64,000 nt of DNA from Terrirhizobium terrae (GTDB lineage Bacteria; Pseudomonadota; Alphaproteobacteria; Rhizobiales; Rhizobiaceae), in NCBI RefSeq assembly GCF_030323265.1, contig NZ_CP104992.1, positions 2,393,501 through 2,457,500 of the forward strand, given 5' to 3'. Shown piece by piece: positions 9,365 through 17,813 of the stretch. The notes under the pieces are model-generated. The model worked only from the letters and a program-made list of their open reading frames with translations. It was not told where the DNA came from and did no database searches. The translations under genes and the position numbers were made by a program. The number at the start of each line of letters is the position of its first letter. Positions within the stretch are counted from its first letter, which is position 1.

Positions 9365-9587
9365 GCTGGAGCCGGGAAATGCCGCATCGGATGGCGAAGA
9401 CCTCGGTCCGGATTTCTGGTCGAAGGCAGACCTTTCATATCCAGAGAAACGGTCCGTCCATTTGAAGATCGATCAGGATGTGTTCGACTTTTTCTACAGC
9501 GACGCCAAAGGGAAAGGTCATCTGACCAAGATGCAGAACGTGTTGCGCGCCTATGTAGCAGCTAAAAAAGCGGCAGGATCCAGATAA
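9300..9587 (+). CDS. brnA: BrnA-type antitoxin
   Basis: A 95-residue partner of BrnT. The C-terminal half (SVHLKIDQDVFDFFYSDAKG, then QNVLRAYVAAKK) is the ribbon-helix-helix DNA-binding and dimerisation domain of BrnA proteins; the N-terminal half (ASLSDLRAMKEAGKL, GPDFWSKA) is the toxin-binding arm. The start is GTG 9300, chosen for the strong AAGGAGGT six bases upstream; it lies inside brnT. Autoregulation of brnTA is known for the family. The gene ends 3 bp before the convergent LysR gene. Confidence 0.8.
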   Translation: MTDHDIRKASLSDLRAMKEAGKLEPGNAASDGEDLGPDFWSKADLSYPEKRSVHLKIDQDVFDFFYSDAKGKGHLTKMQNVLRAYVAAKKAAGSR

Positions 9588-9590
9588 GGT

Positions 9591-10550
9591 TCACCACCCT
9601 GTCATCACCTGACCCGACCGTGCCCGTGGCTGGCGGGCGAAGCCTTTGAGGTCGCCTTCCAGTTCGTCCGGCACTGCAGCCGGCGAGATGTTGTCGAGAC
9701 AGGCGGTGATATGGTCGGTGATCGCGTTCATCAGCGAGACCGAAAGTCCCGGCCGCTTCATCAGGCCGATCTGTACCGGCGGCAGGGGCGGAAAACCGTC
9801 AGCTGCCGTGAGCACCTTCATGCCCGGGCGCAGCGCCGATTCTGGCAGTACGGAGACCGCCATGCCGGCAAGCACCGCGGCCGCGACGACGGTGGATGAC
9901 CAGCTGGTGAACAGCACTTGGTATTCGCGCCCGTCCGCATCGAGCGCCGAACAGGCGAGCTGACGCCACAGGCAATCCCGGCGGCCGACCGCAAGCGGCA
10001 CCGGCGCGTCGTCCTTCAGCGGATGGTTGGCGGAGGCGACCCAGCAGAGCGGCTCGGTGCGCACCACATCGGACATGCGCTGGCGCGGATTGTGGGTGAC
10101 AAGCGCGATGTCGAGCTCGCCGCGTGCCATCTTCTCGCCGAGGCTGACCGAGGGCTCGCAGACGATATAGAGCTCGACATTCGGATGGGTCTTGGCAAAC
10201 CGCCCGATGATCTCCGGCATGTAGCGGTCGGCATAATCGTCCGGCGTGCCGATCCGGATCGTGCCTTCCAGCCGGTTGTCGTCGAAGGCGGCGATCGCCT
10301 CATTGTTGAGACGGATGATCCGGCGAGCATAGTTCATCAGCTTCTCGCCTTCGGCGGTCAGCCGGTTGCCGCGTCCGTCCTTGGCAAACAGCTGCTTGCC
10401 GATCCGCTCCTCCAGCCTGCGCATCTGCATGGAGACGGCCGACTGGGTTTTGAACACCCGGTCCGCAGCCTTGGTGAAGCTGCCGGTGTCGATGATGGCG
10501 ATGAAGGTATGCAACTGGTCGATGTCGAGAGGCGCGGACATGGCGGTCAT
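9591..10550 (-). CDS. LysR-family transcriptional regulator (LrhA/HexA-like)
   Basis: A 319-residue regulator. The N-terminal helix-turn-helix covers about residues 10-65 (LHTFIAIIDTGSFTKAADRV, then SAVSMQMRRLEE). The remaining ~230 residues form a periplasmic-binding-like effector domain (about 95-300) beginning TIRIGTPDDYADR. The pattern resembles the LrhA/HexA/PecT group. Two starts are possible, ATG 10550 and ATG 10541. The gene is divergent from a DUF1127 gene across ~180 bp. In other Rhizobiales, VtlR-type LysR proteins control DUF1127 genes; this protein does not look like VtlR itself, so any link to its neighbour is inference. Confidence 0.87.
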   Translation of the reverse strand: MTAMSAPLDIDQLHTFIAIIDTGSFTKAADRVFKTQSAVSMQMRRLEERIGKQLFAKDGRGNRLTAEGEKLMNYARRIIRLNNEAIAAFDDNRLEGTIRIGTPDDYADRYMPEIIGRFAKTHPNVELYIVCEPSVSLGEKMARGELDIALVTHNPRQRMSDVVRTEPLCWVASANHPLKDDAPVPLAVGRRDCLWRQLACSALDADGREYQVLFTSWSSTVVAAAVLAGMAVSVLPESALRPGMKVLTAADGFPPLPPVQIGLMKRPGLSVSLMNAITDHITACLDNISPAAVPDELEGDLKGFARQPRARSGQVMTGW

Positions 10551-10731
10551 CCATCAGTGTGTTTGATGATGATCATTAAAAACATTCGTTGGACTGATCA
10601 ATAAGATCTGCCGATAACGTGTGCAATTCTCCAGCGAAGGCGCTTCTGACCAGAGCGCACCGTCACCCGGCAATCTGTCCGCCTTTTCGCGGCCGGAAAG
10701 CCTCGCCCGTGCCCGATGAAAGGATATTCCG

Positions 10732-11037
10732 ATGAGCACGACCGAATGCGGAACCGAGATCAAGCTTGTTAATGCCCGGGGCATCGGCTCCGTCGGCTTT
10801 GCCCAGAGCACAATGTTGGTGCGCATCAGGTCCGCATGGTGTGCCCTCCGCAACCGCGTGGCAACCAACCGACTTTCGGATTTTGACGATCGGATGCTCG
10901 ACGATATCGGACTTAGCCGCCGTGATGTCGTCGCAGCCCTCGATCAGTCCGGCGCGCTGGACGACCCGTCCCTGCTTCTCGCACGGGCGGCCCGCGAACG
11001 CGCCCGCACGCGGTTCAAGCGCCCCGCCAGACGCTGA
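10732..11037 (+). CDS. DUF1127 (YjiS-like) small protein
   Basis: A 101-residue basic protein with a C-terminal DUF1127 domain: RNRVATNRLSDFDDRMLDDIG followed by LSRRDV, about residues 41-68. DUF1127 proteins in Alphaproteobacteria are small Arg-rich proteins; some have been linked to phosphate or nutrient responses and RNA-related roles, but this one cannot be assigned. The start is ATG 10732 with GAAAGGA upstream. It is divergent from the LysR gene and followed by a strong terminator, so it is a single-gene unit. Confidence 0.85.
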   Translation: MSTTECGTEIKLVNARGIGSVGFAQSTMLVRIRSAWCALRNRVATNRLSDFDDRMLDDIGLSRRDVVAALDQSGALDDPSLLLARAARERARTRFKRPARR

Positions 11038-11089
11038 GCTGCGTGCCACCATTTTCCCCGCAGGGTGATAGCCAATAGCCCTGCTCCTT

Positions 11090-11121
11090 GCCCGGCCGGA
11101 CGATCCGCGCCGGGCTTTTTT
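11090..11121 (+). terminator. Rho-independent terminator after the DUF1127 gene
   Basis: GCCCGG...CCGGGC hairpin followed by six T residues. Confidence 0.88.
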
Positions 11122-11161
11122 GTTTAGGGGAGGGGCGAATGGGACGCTCGGATACATCTCT

Positions 11162-11252
11162 GCCGTCATGCTCGGGCTTGTCCCGAGCATCTACTACCGT
11201 TCAGGGTTTCGCGACGTGGATAGATCCTCGGGACAAGCCCGAGGATGACGCC
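11162..11252. repeat. Dispersed palindromic element, copy 1
   Basis: Two hairpins: CTCGGGCTTGTCCCGAG at the left and CTCGGGACAAGCCCGAG at the right, separated by ~50 bases. The outer ends (GTCATG... and ...GATGACG) are also complementary. It matches the element at 20421-20513 in both arms and overall length. It lies between the DUF1127 terminator and the gshA stop. Confidence 0.85.
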
Positions 11253-11264
11253 GAGACGCATTGA

Positions 11265-12638
11265 TCAATACTGGTAATCTTTGAACACCGGCTCCACCGA
11301 GCCGTTCCAGCGGCCGTTGAATGCAGCCAGCAGGTCTTCCGCCATGGTCGCCTTCTTCGCCAGAACCTCTTCGAGCGGCTGGAGGAAGATGCTTTCGTCC
11401 TGGCCTTCGCCGTTCAGCTTGCCACGTGCCTTGAGGCCGGCCTTGGCGATCGCGACGGCATCGCGGGAGACGTCGAGAACCGAACGCCCCTTGATCGTTG
11501 CTTTCAAACCATCCACCGGCACGGCATCGCGCATGGCGGTGACGTCCTCGAAAGTCCAGTCGGCCGTCAGCGTTTCGGCATCGGCAAGTGCTGCATCGTC
11601 GTAGAGCAGGCCGACCCAGAAGGCGGGGAGTGCGCAGATCCGGCGCCACGGGCCGCCGTCGGCGCCGCGCATTTCGAGGAAACGCTTCAGACGCACATCG
11701 GGGAACAGCGTCGACAGGTGGTTCGTCCAGTCGCCCATGTTCGGCTGCCAGTCGGCAACCTCGCCCTTCAGCGCACCATCCATGAACTGGCGGAAGGTAA
11801 CGTGGGTGCAGTCCTTGTACTTCCCGTCGCGGACGATGAAATACATCGGCACGTCCAGCGCCCATTCCACATAGTCGGTAAAGCTGAAATCATCGTTGAA
11901 CACGAAGGGCAAGGTGCCGGAACGCTGGTTGTCGGTATCGCGCCAGATGTCGCCGCGCCAGGAAACGAGCCCATTGGGCTTGCCCTCGGTAAACGGCGAG
12001 GAAGCGAAGAGAGCGGTCGCAATCGACTGCAGCTTCATCGACACGCGCATCTTGCGGGCCATGTCCTGCTCGGACGAGAAATCGAGGTTCACCTGGATCG
12101 TGCAGGTGCGGTACATCATGTCGAGACCCTTGGTGCCGACCTTCGGCATGTAGCGGGTCATGATGTCATAGCGCGATTTCGGCATGCGCGGGGTCTCGGC
12201 AAGAGACCATTTCGGGCTGCCGCCGAGGCCAAGGAAGCCGATGCCCATCGGCTCGGCGATTTCCTTCACCAGCGCCAGGTGCCGGTTGGATTCGCGACAG
12301 GTCTCGTGGATCGTCTCCAGGGGCGCGCCGGAAAGCTCGAACTGGCCGCCGGGCTCGATCGAGATCGCGCCCATGCCGGACTGCTCGCCGAGCCCGATGA
12401 TGTTGTCGCCATCCATGATCGGCTCCCAGCCGAGCTTTTCCTGCATGCCTTTGAGAAGCGCGGAAATGCTGGCATCGCCGTGATAGGGCACGGGGCTGTT
12501 GTCCTTGCGGAAGAAGGGAAACTTCTCGTGCTCGGTGCCGATGCGGAATTTGTCCTTCGGGCGCGAGCCCTGAGCCAGATAAGCGGAAAGCTCGGACACC
12601 GAGGAAAGCGGTGTCTGGTCGGTCGTATCACGCGCCAT
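11265..12638 (-). CDS. gshA: Class III glutamate-cysteine ligase
   Basis: First enzyme of glutathione synthesis: joins Glu and Cys using ATP in the cytoplasm. The 457-residue protein is of the class III type shared by Alphaproteobacteria and plants, not the E. coli class I enzyme. Family segments include RIGTEHEKFPF (about 32-42), ISIEPGGQFELSG (about 92-104), the TCTIQVNLDFSSE stretch and MGDWTNHLSTLFPDVRLKRFLEMRGAD. The start ATG 12638 gives MARDTTDQTPLSS. It follows rsmE and pit on the same strand, ~150 bp downstream of rsmE, so it may have its own promoter. Confidence 0.96.
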   Translation of the reverse strand: MARDTTDQTPLSSVSELSAYLAQGSRPKDKFRIGTEHEKFPFFRKDNSPVPYHGDASISALLKGMQEKLGWEPIMDGDNIIGLGEQSGMGAISIEPGGQFELSGAPLETIHETCRESNRHLALVKEIAEPMGIGFLGLGGSPKWSLAETPRMPKSRYDIMTRYMPKVGTKGLDMMYRTCTIQVNLDFSSEQDMARKMRVSMKLQSIATALFASSPFTEGKPNGLVSWRGDIWRDTDNQRSGTLPFVFNDDFSFTDYVEWALDVPMYFIVRDGKYKDCTHVTFRQFMDGALKGEVADWQPNMGDWTNHLSTLFPDVRLKRFLEMRGADGGPWRRICALPAFWVGLLYDDAALADAETLTADWTFEDVTAMRDAVPVDGLKATIKGRSVLDVSRDAVAIAKAGLKARGKLNGEGQDESIFLQPLEEVLAKKATMAEDLLAAFNGRWNGSVEPVFKDYQY

Positions 12639-12792
12639 GAAGAATACCCTGGTCGAATGCCTTAGTCGGGACGCCGCATCTGGCTGAAAGATGCGGAGGA
12701 ATGTCCGGCTGCTTGAACCGAATTCATCTGCTGTGCAAGCGAATTTGTTTCAAGAGTGTTTCAGAATTCTTGGGCGAGTGTTGCAGTCGTGC

Positions 12793-13530
12793 TTACCGCC
12801 AGTCGCCCACCGCCGCCTGGATCACGGCCAGTGCCGCCACCGCCGCCGTATCCGCCCGTAGAATTCGCGGCCCGAGCGGGATCGCGGTGACGAAGGGCAG
12901 GGACCGCAGCAGTGCCCGTTCCTCCTCGGAAAAACCGCCTTCCGGCCCAACGAGCAGCGCGAGCTTGCGCTCCGTCACCTTGGCCAGAACCGGCAGCGGG
13001 TTCTGACCCTCGTCGCCCTCGTCGCAGAAGATGATGCGCCGGTCGGCCGGCCAGCGTTCGAGGACATCGGCGAGCTTGCGCGGCTCGGAAACCTCGGGGA
13101 TCGACAATATGCCGCACTGTTCCGCGGCTTCCGCGACGTTAGCCCTGAGCCTGTCGAGATTGGTGATCTTGCCCTGCACATGCTGGGTCATGACGGGCTG
13201 CAGAGTGCCGGCCCCCATCTCCACCGCCTTCTGCACCAGATAGTCCAGTCGCCCGACTTTCAGCGGCGCGAACAGATAGTGCAGGTCGGAAGGCTCGGGC
13301 TGCGGCCGCGTCTGCTCGACGAGTTCCAGCACGATCTTCTTGCGGCTCGGAAAGGCCACCTCGGCCAGCCACTCGCCGTCCCGACTGTTGAACACCAGAA
13401 CCTTCGCCCCGGCTTCCAGCCGCAGCACGTTGGCGAGATAGTTGAACTGCTCGGACGAGACCTCGTGCTTTGTCTCGGGGGCAAGCGGGGTTTCGACGAA
13501 AAGTCGTTGCAGACGGAAATTGGCGCGCAC
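12793..13530 (-). CDS. rsmE: 16S rRNA m3U1498 methyltransferase RsmE
   Basis: SPOUT-superfamily methyltransferase that methylates N3 of U1498 in 16S rRNA. The protein is about 245 residues. An N-terminal PUA-like domain (FRLQRLFVETPL) precedes the knotted C-terminal domain with LLVGPEGGFSEEE (about 195-207) and the conserved LGPRILRADTAAVAAL, which form the SAM-binding knot. The start is taken as GTG 13530 because VRANFRLQRLF matches the usual N-terminus; a TTG at 13539 is the other option. The start is 12 bp after the pit stop, so the genes are likely cotranscribed. Confidence 0.95.
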   Translation of the reverse strand: MRANFRLQRLFVETPLAPETKHEVSSEQFNYLANVLRLEAGAKVLVFNSRDGEWLAEVAFPSRKKIVLELVEQTRPQPEPSDLHYLFAPLKVGRLDYLVQKAVEMGAGTLQPVMTQHVQGKITNLDRLRANVAEAAEQCGILSIPEVSEPRKLADVLERWPADRRIIFCDEGDEGQNPLPVLAKVTERKLALLVGPEGGFSEEERALLRSLPFVTAIPLGPRILRADTAAVAALAVIQAAVGDWR

Positions 13531-13542
13531 TGGTCTCAATCC

Positions 13543-15048
13543 TTACAGGAACAGCGCGAACATAACCGTCGCGATGATCGCCGCAAGGCCTGCGGCGGCC
13601 GGAAGCGTGATCATCCAGGCCGCGACGATGCTCAGCATATGCGAGCGGCGCACGAGGTAGCGCCGCTTCAGCTCGTCGTCATTGCGCTCGAAGGGTTCGG
13701 TGGCATCCGGGTCCTTGCCGGCCCTGACCCGCATATACTCGAAGCGCCGTTTCGAATGGCGCGTATACCACTCGCGAAACAGCCCGACGCCGAAGACGGC
13801 GCCGACGGCGATATGGGTGGACGACACCGGCAGCCCGCCCCAGGAGGCGACGATCACGGTCAGCGCTGTCGACAGCGACACGCAATAGGCCCGCATCGGG
13901 TTGAGCTTGGTGATCTCCGCACCCACCAGCCGCACCAGCTTCGGACCGTAGAGCAAAAGGCCGAGCGAGATGCCGAGGCCGCCGATGACGAGTTCCCACA
14001 GAGGTACGCGCACGGCGCCTTCGATGCCGTTCTGTGCCGCAGATACGATCGCAGCCAGTGGCCCGATTGCGTTCGACACGTCGTTTGCCCCATGGGCGAA
14101 GGACATCAGTGCCGCCGACAGGATGAGCGGGATGCGGAACAGTTTTCTGAGCGACTGGTTGCGGTTCTCCAGGCCTTCGGCCTGCCGGGCTATGACGGGG
14201 ATAAGTGCGCGCCAGGCAATCAGACCGGTAATGATGGCGATCGCGGTGGCTCTCAATGCTGAGCGCTCCAGAAACTGGTCGAACCCGATCAGCGCCAGGT
14301 AACCGGCGAACGCGCCCGCCATCGTCCCGATCAGCACCGGCACCCAGGTCTTTGCGGCGGCGATCTTGTCTTCCCGGTAGATGATCGTCTCCTTGACGAG
14401 CAGCAGGAAGGCAGCGGCGATGACTCCGCCGAGAAGCGGAGAGAAGATCCAGCTCGCGGTGATGCCGGCCACCATGCCCCAGTTGATCGCGCCGAAGCCC
14501 GCGGCCGCAATGCCGGCACCCATCACCCCGCCGACGATCGAATGGGTGGTGGAAACCGGCGCTCCGGCCCAGGTGGCGAGGTTGATCAGCACGGCGGCAG
14601 ACAACATCGCCGCCATCATCGCCCAGATCAGCACACTGGGGCTGGCGATCAGCGTATCGTCCATGATGCCGCTGGCGATCGTATGGACGACGCCGCCGCC
14701 GGCCATCACCGCGCCGGCGATCTCGAACACGGCGGCGAGCGCCAGACCGAAGCCCATGGACATGGCCCGCGCGCCGACGGCCGCGCCGATATTGTTGGTC
14801 ACGTCATTGGCGCCGATATTCATCGCCATGTAGCCGGCGAGAGCCGCAGCTGCCACGATGATGATGGCACCAGGCGCCCCCGTCACATAGGAGGCGGCGA
14901 AGATCGCGGTGAGAATGATGAACAGAAGCGCGGTGCCGGGCGCCGCCAGTCCGCGCGCCGTCTGGCGGGTGGCGTCTTCGACGGAAGACAGTTTCTCCAG
15001 GTCTTTGTCGAGCGTCGGCTTGGCCAGACGCGGATTTCTTTGGCCCAT
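13543..15048 (-). CDS. pit: PiT-family inorganic phosphate transporter
   Basis: Inner-membrane low-affinity phosphate/proton or metal-phosphate symporter, about 501 residues. The duplicated PiT signature is present: MNIGANDVTNNIGAAVG near residue 80 and FAHGANDVSNAIGPLAA near residue 320. Between them are about ten hydrophobic segments and a cytoplasmic loop (ETIIYREDKIAAAK). ATG 15048 (MGQRNPRLAKP) is preferred over an upstream Met at 15078, which would add Cys-rich residues unlike the family. There is no upstream PhoU-like pit accessory (DUF47) gene; a Nudix gene lies upstream on the same strand. Confidence 0.93.
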   Translation of the reverse strand: MGQRNPRLAKPTLDKDLEKLSSVEDATRQTARGLAAPGTALLFIILTAIFAASYVTGAPGAIIIVAAAALAGYMAMNIGANDVTNNIGAAVGARAMSMGFGLALAAVFEIAGAVMAGGGVVHTIASGIMDDTLIASPSVLIWAMMAAMLSAAVLINLATWAGAPVSTTHSIVGGVMGAGIAAAGFGAINWGMVAGITASWIFSPLLGGVIAAAFLLLVKETIIYREDKIAAAKTWVPVLIGTMAGAFAGYLALIGFDQFLERSALRATAIAIITGLIAWRALIPVIARQAEGLENRNQSLRKLFRIPLILSAALMSFAHGANDVSNAIGPLAAIVSAAQNGIEGAVRVPLWELVIGGLGISLGLLLYGPKLVRLVGAEITKLNPMRAYCVSLSTALTVIVASWGGLPVSSTHIAVGAVFGVGLFREWYTRHSKRRFEYMRVRAGKDPDATEPFERNDDELKRRYLVRRSHMLSIVAAWMITLPAAAGLAAIIATVMFALFL

Positions 15049-15180
15049 TTTGTTCTTTGATCGGCAGAGAGGACACAAGCGGTGCCCGGATCACTGGATC
15101 CGTCGTTTAGCATCCGCTTGCGAAAAGATTGTGATGCGGTGGGAAATTCGCCGGGCTGGGACGCCGGGGAGGCTCGGCTT

Positions 15181-15711
15181 CTAGCCCGCGAACTTGACGG
15201 TGGCTGCGATTGCCGGTGCAGCCTGCTTCTTCGGCTGCATCCGCTCGGCGAATTGCAGCATCAGCATCTTCAGCTCCGGCTCGTTGACCCGGTCGGCGGC
15301 TTCCTGGCAGGAAACCCACTCGATCCGGCGGGCGCCTTTTTCCTTGAAGTTCTTGCAGAGGTCATCGACCTTGAGCACATGCACCTGCACGCGCACCGGC
15401 ACCTTCAAGCCGTTATCCAGCCCCTTGTCGTAGTGGTAGAAGCCGAAGGCGGCCTTCTCGGCCTTGCCCTTCACGCCCGCTTCCTCGAAGGCTTCCTGCT
15501 CGGCAACCTGATGGGATTTTCTGTTTTCCATGGGCCAGCCCTTGGGGATCACCCAGCGGCCGGTGTCGCGGCTCGTTGCCACGAGCACTTCGATCTCACC
15601 GTTCTTCTTCGTGCGATAGCAGAGCGCAGCATATTGCTGGCGCGGCGGTCGCTGCACCATGAGACGAAGATTGCTGGCAATCCGCTTGACTAGACCCAAT
15701 TTCGAAAACAC
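15181..15711 (-). CDS. Nudix hydrolase, diphosphoinositol-polyphosphate-phosphohydrolase-like
   Basis: A 176-residue Nudix protein. The Nudix box runs from about residue 58 (GWPMENRKSHQVAEQEAFEE followed by AGV); the central Glu residues are kept, while the usual Arg of REUxEE is Gln (QEAFEE). The core strand VLVATSRDTGRWVIPKG before the box is typical of the eukaryotic-like DIPP group found in rhizobia. The substrate, perhaps a dinucleoside polyphosphate or another pyrophosphate, is uncertain. Starts at ATG 15711; a Met at about residue 18 (MVQRPPRQQYAAL) is an alternative. Confidence 0.85.
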   Translation of the reverse strand: MFSKLGLVKRIASNLRLMVQRPPRQQYAALCYRTKKNGEIEVLVATSRDTGRWVIPKGWPMENRKSHQVAEQEAFEEAGVKGKAEKAAFGFYHYDKGLDNGLKVPVRVQVHVLKVDDLCKNFKEKGARRIEWVSCQEAADRVNEPELKMLMLQFAERMQPKKQAAPAIAATVKFAG

Positions 15712-16089
15712 CTCCGAAAGTCGTATTTTACTAATATAATGCTTGCGCCGGGATTAACGAGGCTTCGGCAATGAATTTGATCGTGAATCACCCGTTAAAG
15801 ATCTTGCCCGGCTAACTATAAGTGGGTGCGTCGGGCTGCGCGTCAACAGGGTTGTTGCACAGCTGTTCAATTTTCCTGAGACTATGGCAGAATTGCATAT
15901 GCGGATTGCCTGATAGCACCTTTTCCACCGGCAATTTTGAGTGACCGACGCTGCTGTTTCAGGGGCTGGAACGGTCCTGTCGCATTTTCGGAAACAGGCG
16001 TTTCGGGTCGTACCGCATTTGACCCGAAATCGATTGTTGATTTCTGCGTCCATGGGTTAGGTTGGGTACAGGGATGCGAGGAGGAGTGC
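15712..16089. other. Intergenic region between the Nudix gene and glcD
   Basis: 378 bp without a supported gene. It is more AT-rich near the Nudix start (TATTTTACTAATATAATG at about 15723-15740), as expected for promoter DNA of the two divergent genes. No riboswitch or tRNA was recognised and no glcC-type regulator is encoded here. Confidence 0.5.
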
Positions 16090-17521
16090 ATGCCGGAGGC
16101 CATTCAATTTCTGCCGCCAAGGCGCGAGGTCCTGTCGCGCCGGGGGCCATCATTGCCGATCTCGCGGGCATCCTGCCTGCGGATTGCGTCATTCATGAGG
16201 GCCGCGAACTGGTGCCGTTCGAAACGGACGCCTTCATCAGCTATCGTCGTCTGCCGCTTGCCGTTGTCCTGCCACGCACCACGTCCCAGGTGGCGGCGGT
16301 GATGAAATACTGTCACGAGAACGGCATCCCCGTCGTGCCGCGCGGTGCCGGCACCTCGCTGTCGGGAGGCGCGATCCCGCAGGAGGACGCGATCGTGCTC
16401 GGCCTGTCGCGCATGTCCCGCATCCTTGAGCTCGACTATGCCAACCGCTGCGCCACCGTGCAGGCCGGCGTTACCAATCTCAGCATTTCGGAGTCGGTCG
16501 CCATCGACGGCTTCTTTTATGCGCCGGATCCGAGCTCGCAGCTCGCCTGTACGATCGGCGGCAATATCGGCATGAATTCCGGCGGCGCCCACTGTCTGAA
16601 ATACGGCGTTACCACCAACAACCTGCTCGGCGTCAAGCTCGTTCTGGTCGATGGCCAGGTGATCGAACTCGGCGGCAAGCATCTGGATGCGGCGGGCTAT
16701 GACCTGCTCGGCCTCGTCTGCGGTTCGGAAGGCCAGCTCGGCATCGTCACCGAGGCGACGGTGAGGCTGATCGCGAGACCGGAAGGCGCACGCCCCGTGC
16801 TCTTCGGCTTCGCGACGTCGGAACAGGCGGGCGCCTGCGTTGCCGGCATCATCGCTTCGGGCATCATCCCGGTCGCGATCGAATTCATGGACAAGCCGGC
16901 GATCGAGATCTGCGAGGCCTTCGCCAAGGCCGGTTATCCGCTCGATGTCGGCGCGCTCCTGATCGTCGAGGTCGAAGGCTCGGAGGCCGAGATGGACGCC
17001 ATGCTGGAAAGCATCGTCGAGATCGCCCGCCGCCACGAGGTCATGACCGTGCGCGAATGCCAGTCGGCGACGGAAGCGGCACTGATCTGGAAGGGCCGCA
17101 AATCCGCCTTCGGCGCCACCGGCCGCATCGCGGATTACATCTGCATGGACGGCACCGTGCCGCTCGGAAAACTCTCCTACGTCCTGAAGAAGACATCCGA
17201 GATCACCGACAGCTTCGGCCTGCGCGTCGCCAATGTCTTCCATGCCGGTGACGGCAACATGCACCCGCTCATCCTGTTCAACGCCAACGACCCGGAAGAG
17301 GCGATGAAGGCGGAAGAGGCGGGCAACGAAATCCTAAAACTCTGCGTCGACGCCGGCGGTTGCCTGACCGGCGAACACGGCGTCGGCATCGAAAAACGCG
17401 ACCTGATGCGGCATCAGTACACTCAGGCGGAGCTCAACCAGCAAATGGCCGTCCGGGCTGCCTTTGATGAAGGCTGGATCCTGAACCCGTCCAAGGTGTT
17501 CCCGCTGGAGGGAGAGGATGA
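16090..17521 (+). CDS. glcD: Glycolate oxidase FAD subunit GlcD; two single-base frame breaks
   Basis: FAD-linked subunit of glycolate oxidase (glycolate to glyoxylate, electrons to the quinone pool with GlcE and GlcF). About 477 residues after repair, against 499 in E. coli. ATG 16090 (MPEAIQFLPPRREVLSRRG) follows AGGAGGAG. One missing G in the GGGGG run at 16142-16146 restores GAIIADLAGILPADC. The FAD loop VPRGAGTSLSGG and the C-terminal VFHAGDGNMHP and TGEHGVGIEK motifs are intact. A second missing G at 17510-17512 would give a stop at 17519-17521 just after NPSKVFPLEG. Read literally, the frame instead runs through a repeat into glcE as a 994-residue product, which is probably an artefact. 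Confidence 0.88.
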
Positions 17522-17551
17522 TGGTTGGTTTTGCTTCTGTCACGTCCGCCG

Positions 17552-17735
17552 CCCACCCCCTCTGCCCTGCCGGGCATCTCCCCCACAAGGGGGAGATCAG
17601 CTGGGCGCACCACCCAACCCCAATCGATACTGGATGAAATGGCGTGTACTGATCCGGTTGATGGACTGGGCGAAGGTCGTGCCACTTGTGATCTCCCCAC
17701 CTGTGGGGGAGATGCCCGGCAGGGCAGAGGGGGCT
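17552..17735. repeat. RIME-like intergenic palindromic element, copy 1
   Basis: Left arm 17554-17598 reads CCCCCTCTGCCCTGCCGGGC then ATCTCCCCCACAAGGGGGAGAT; the right arm at about 17690-17734 is its inverted copy with a few changes, separated by ~90 bp. Each arm forms its own hairpin and the arms can pair with each other. It sits between glcD and glcE. The architecture resembles the Rhizobium-specific intergenic mosaic elements; exact family assignment needs comparison. Confidence 0.85.
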
Positions 17736-17813
17736 GACACCCGCCAATGCTCATCGAAGCCGACAAACCAGAGACGGGTTCGGAGCAGATCGCCGGAAGG
17801 GAATGTCCCCCGC

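Noticed and set aside
12639..12792. Small gene between gshA and rsmE
   Set aside because: A frame at 12701-13006 overlaps rsmE antisense and lacks support; the gap is more likely the gshA leader.
13180..14262. Open frame antisense to rsmE and pit
   Set aside because: Spans two convincing genes on the other strand and has Arg/Asp/His-rich shadow composition.
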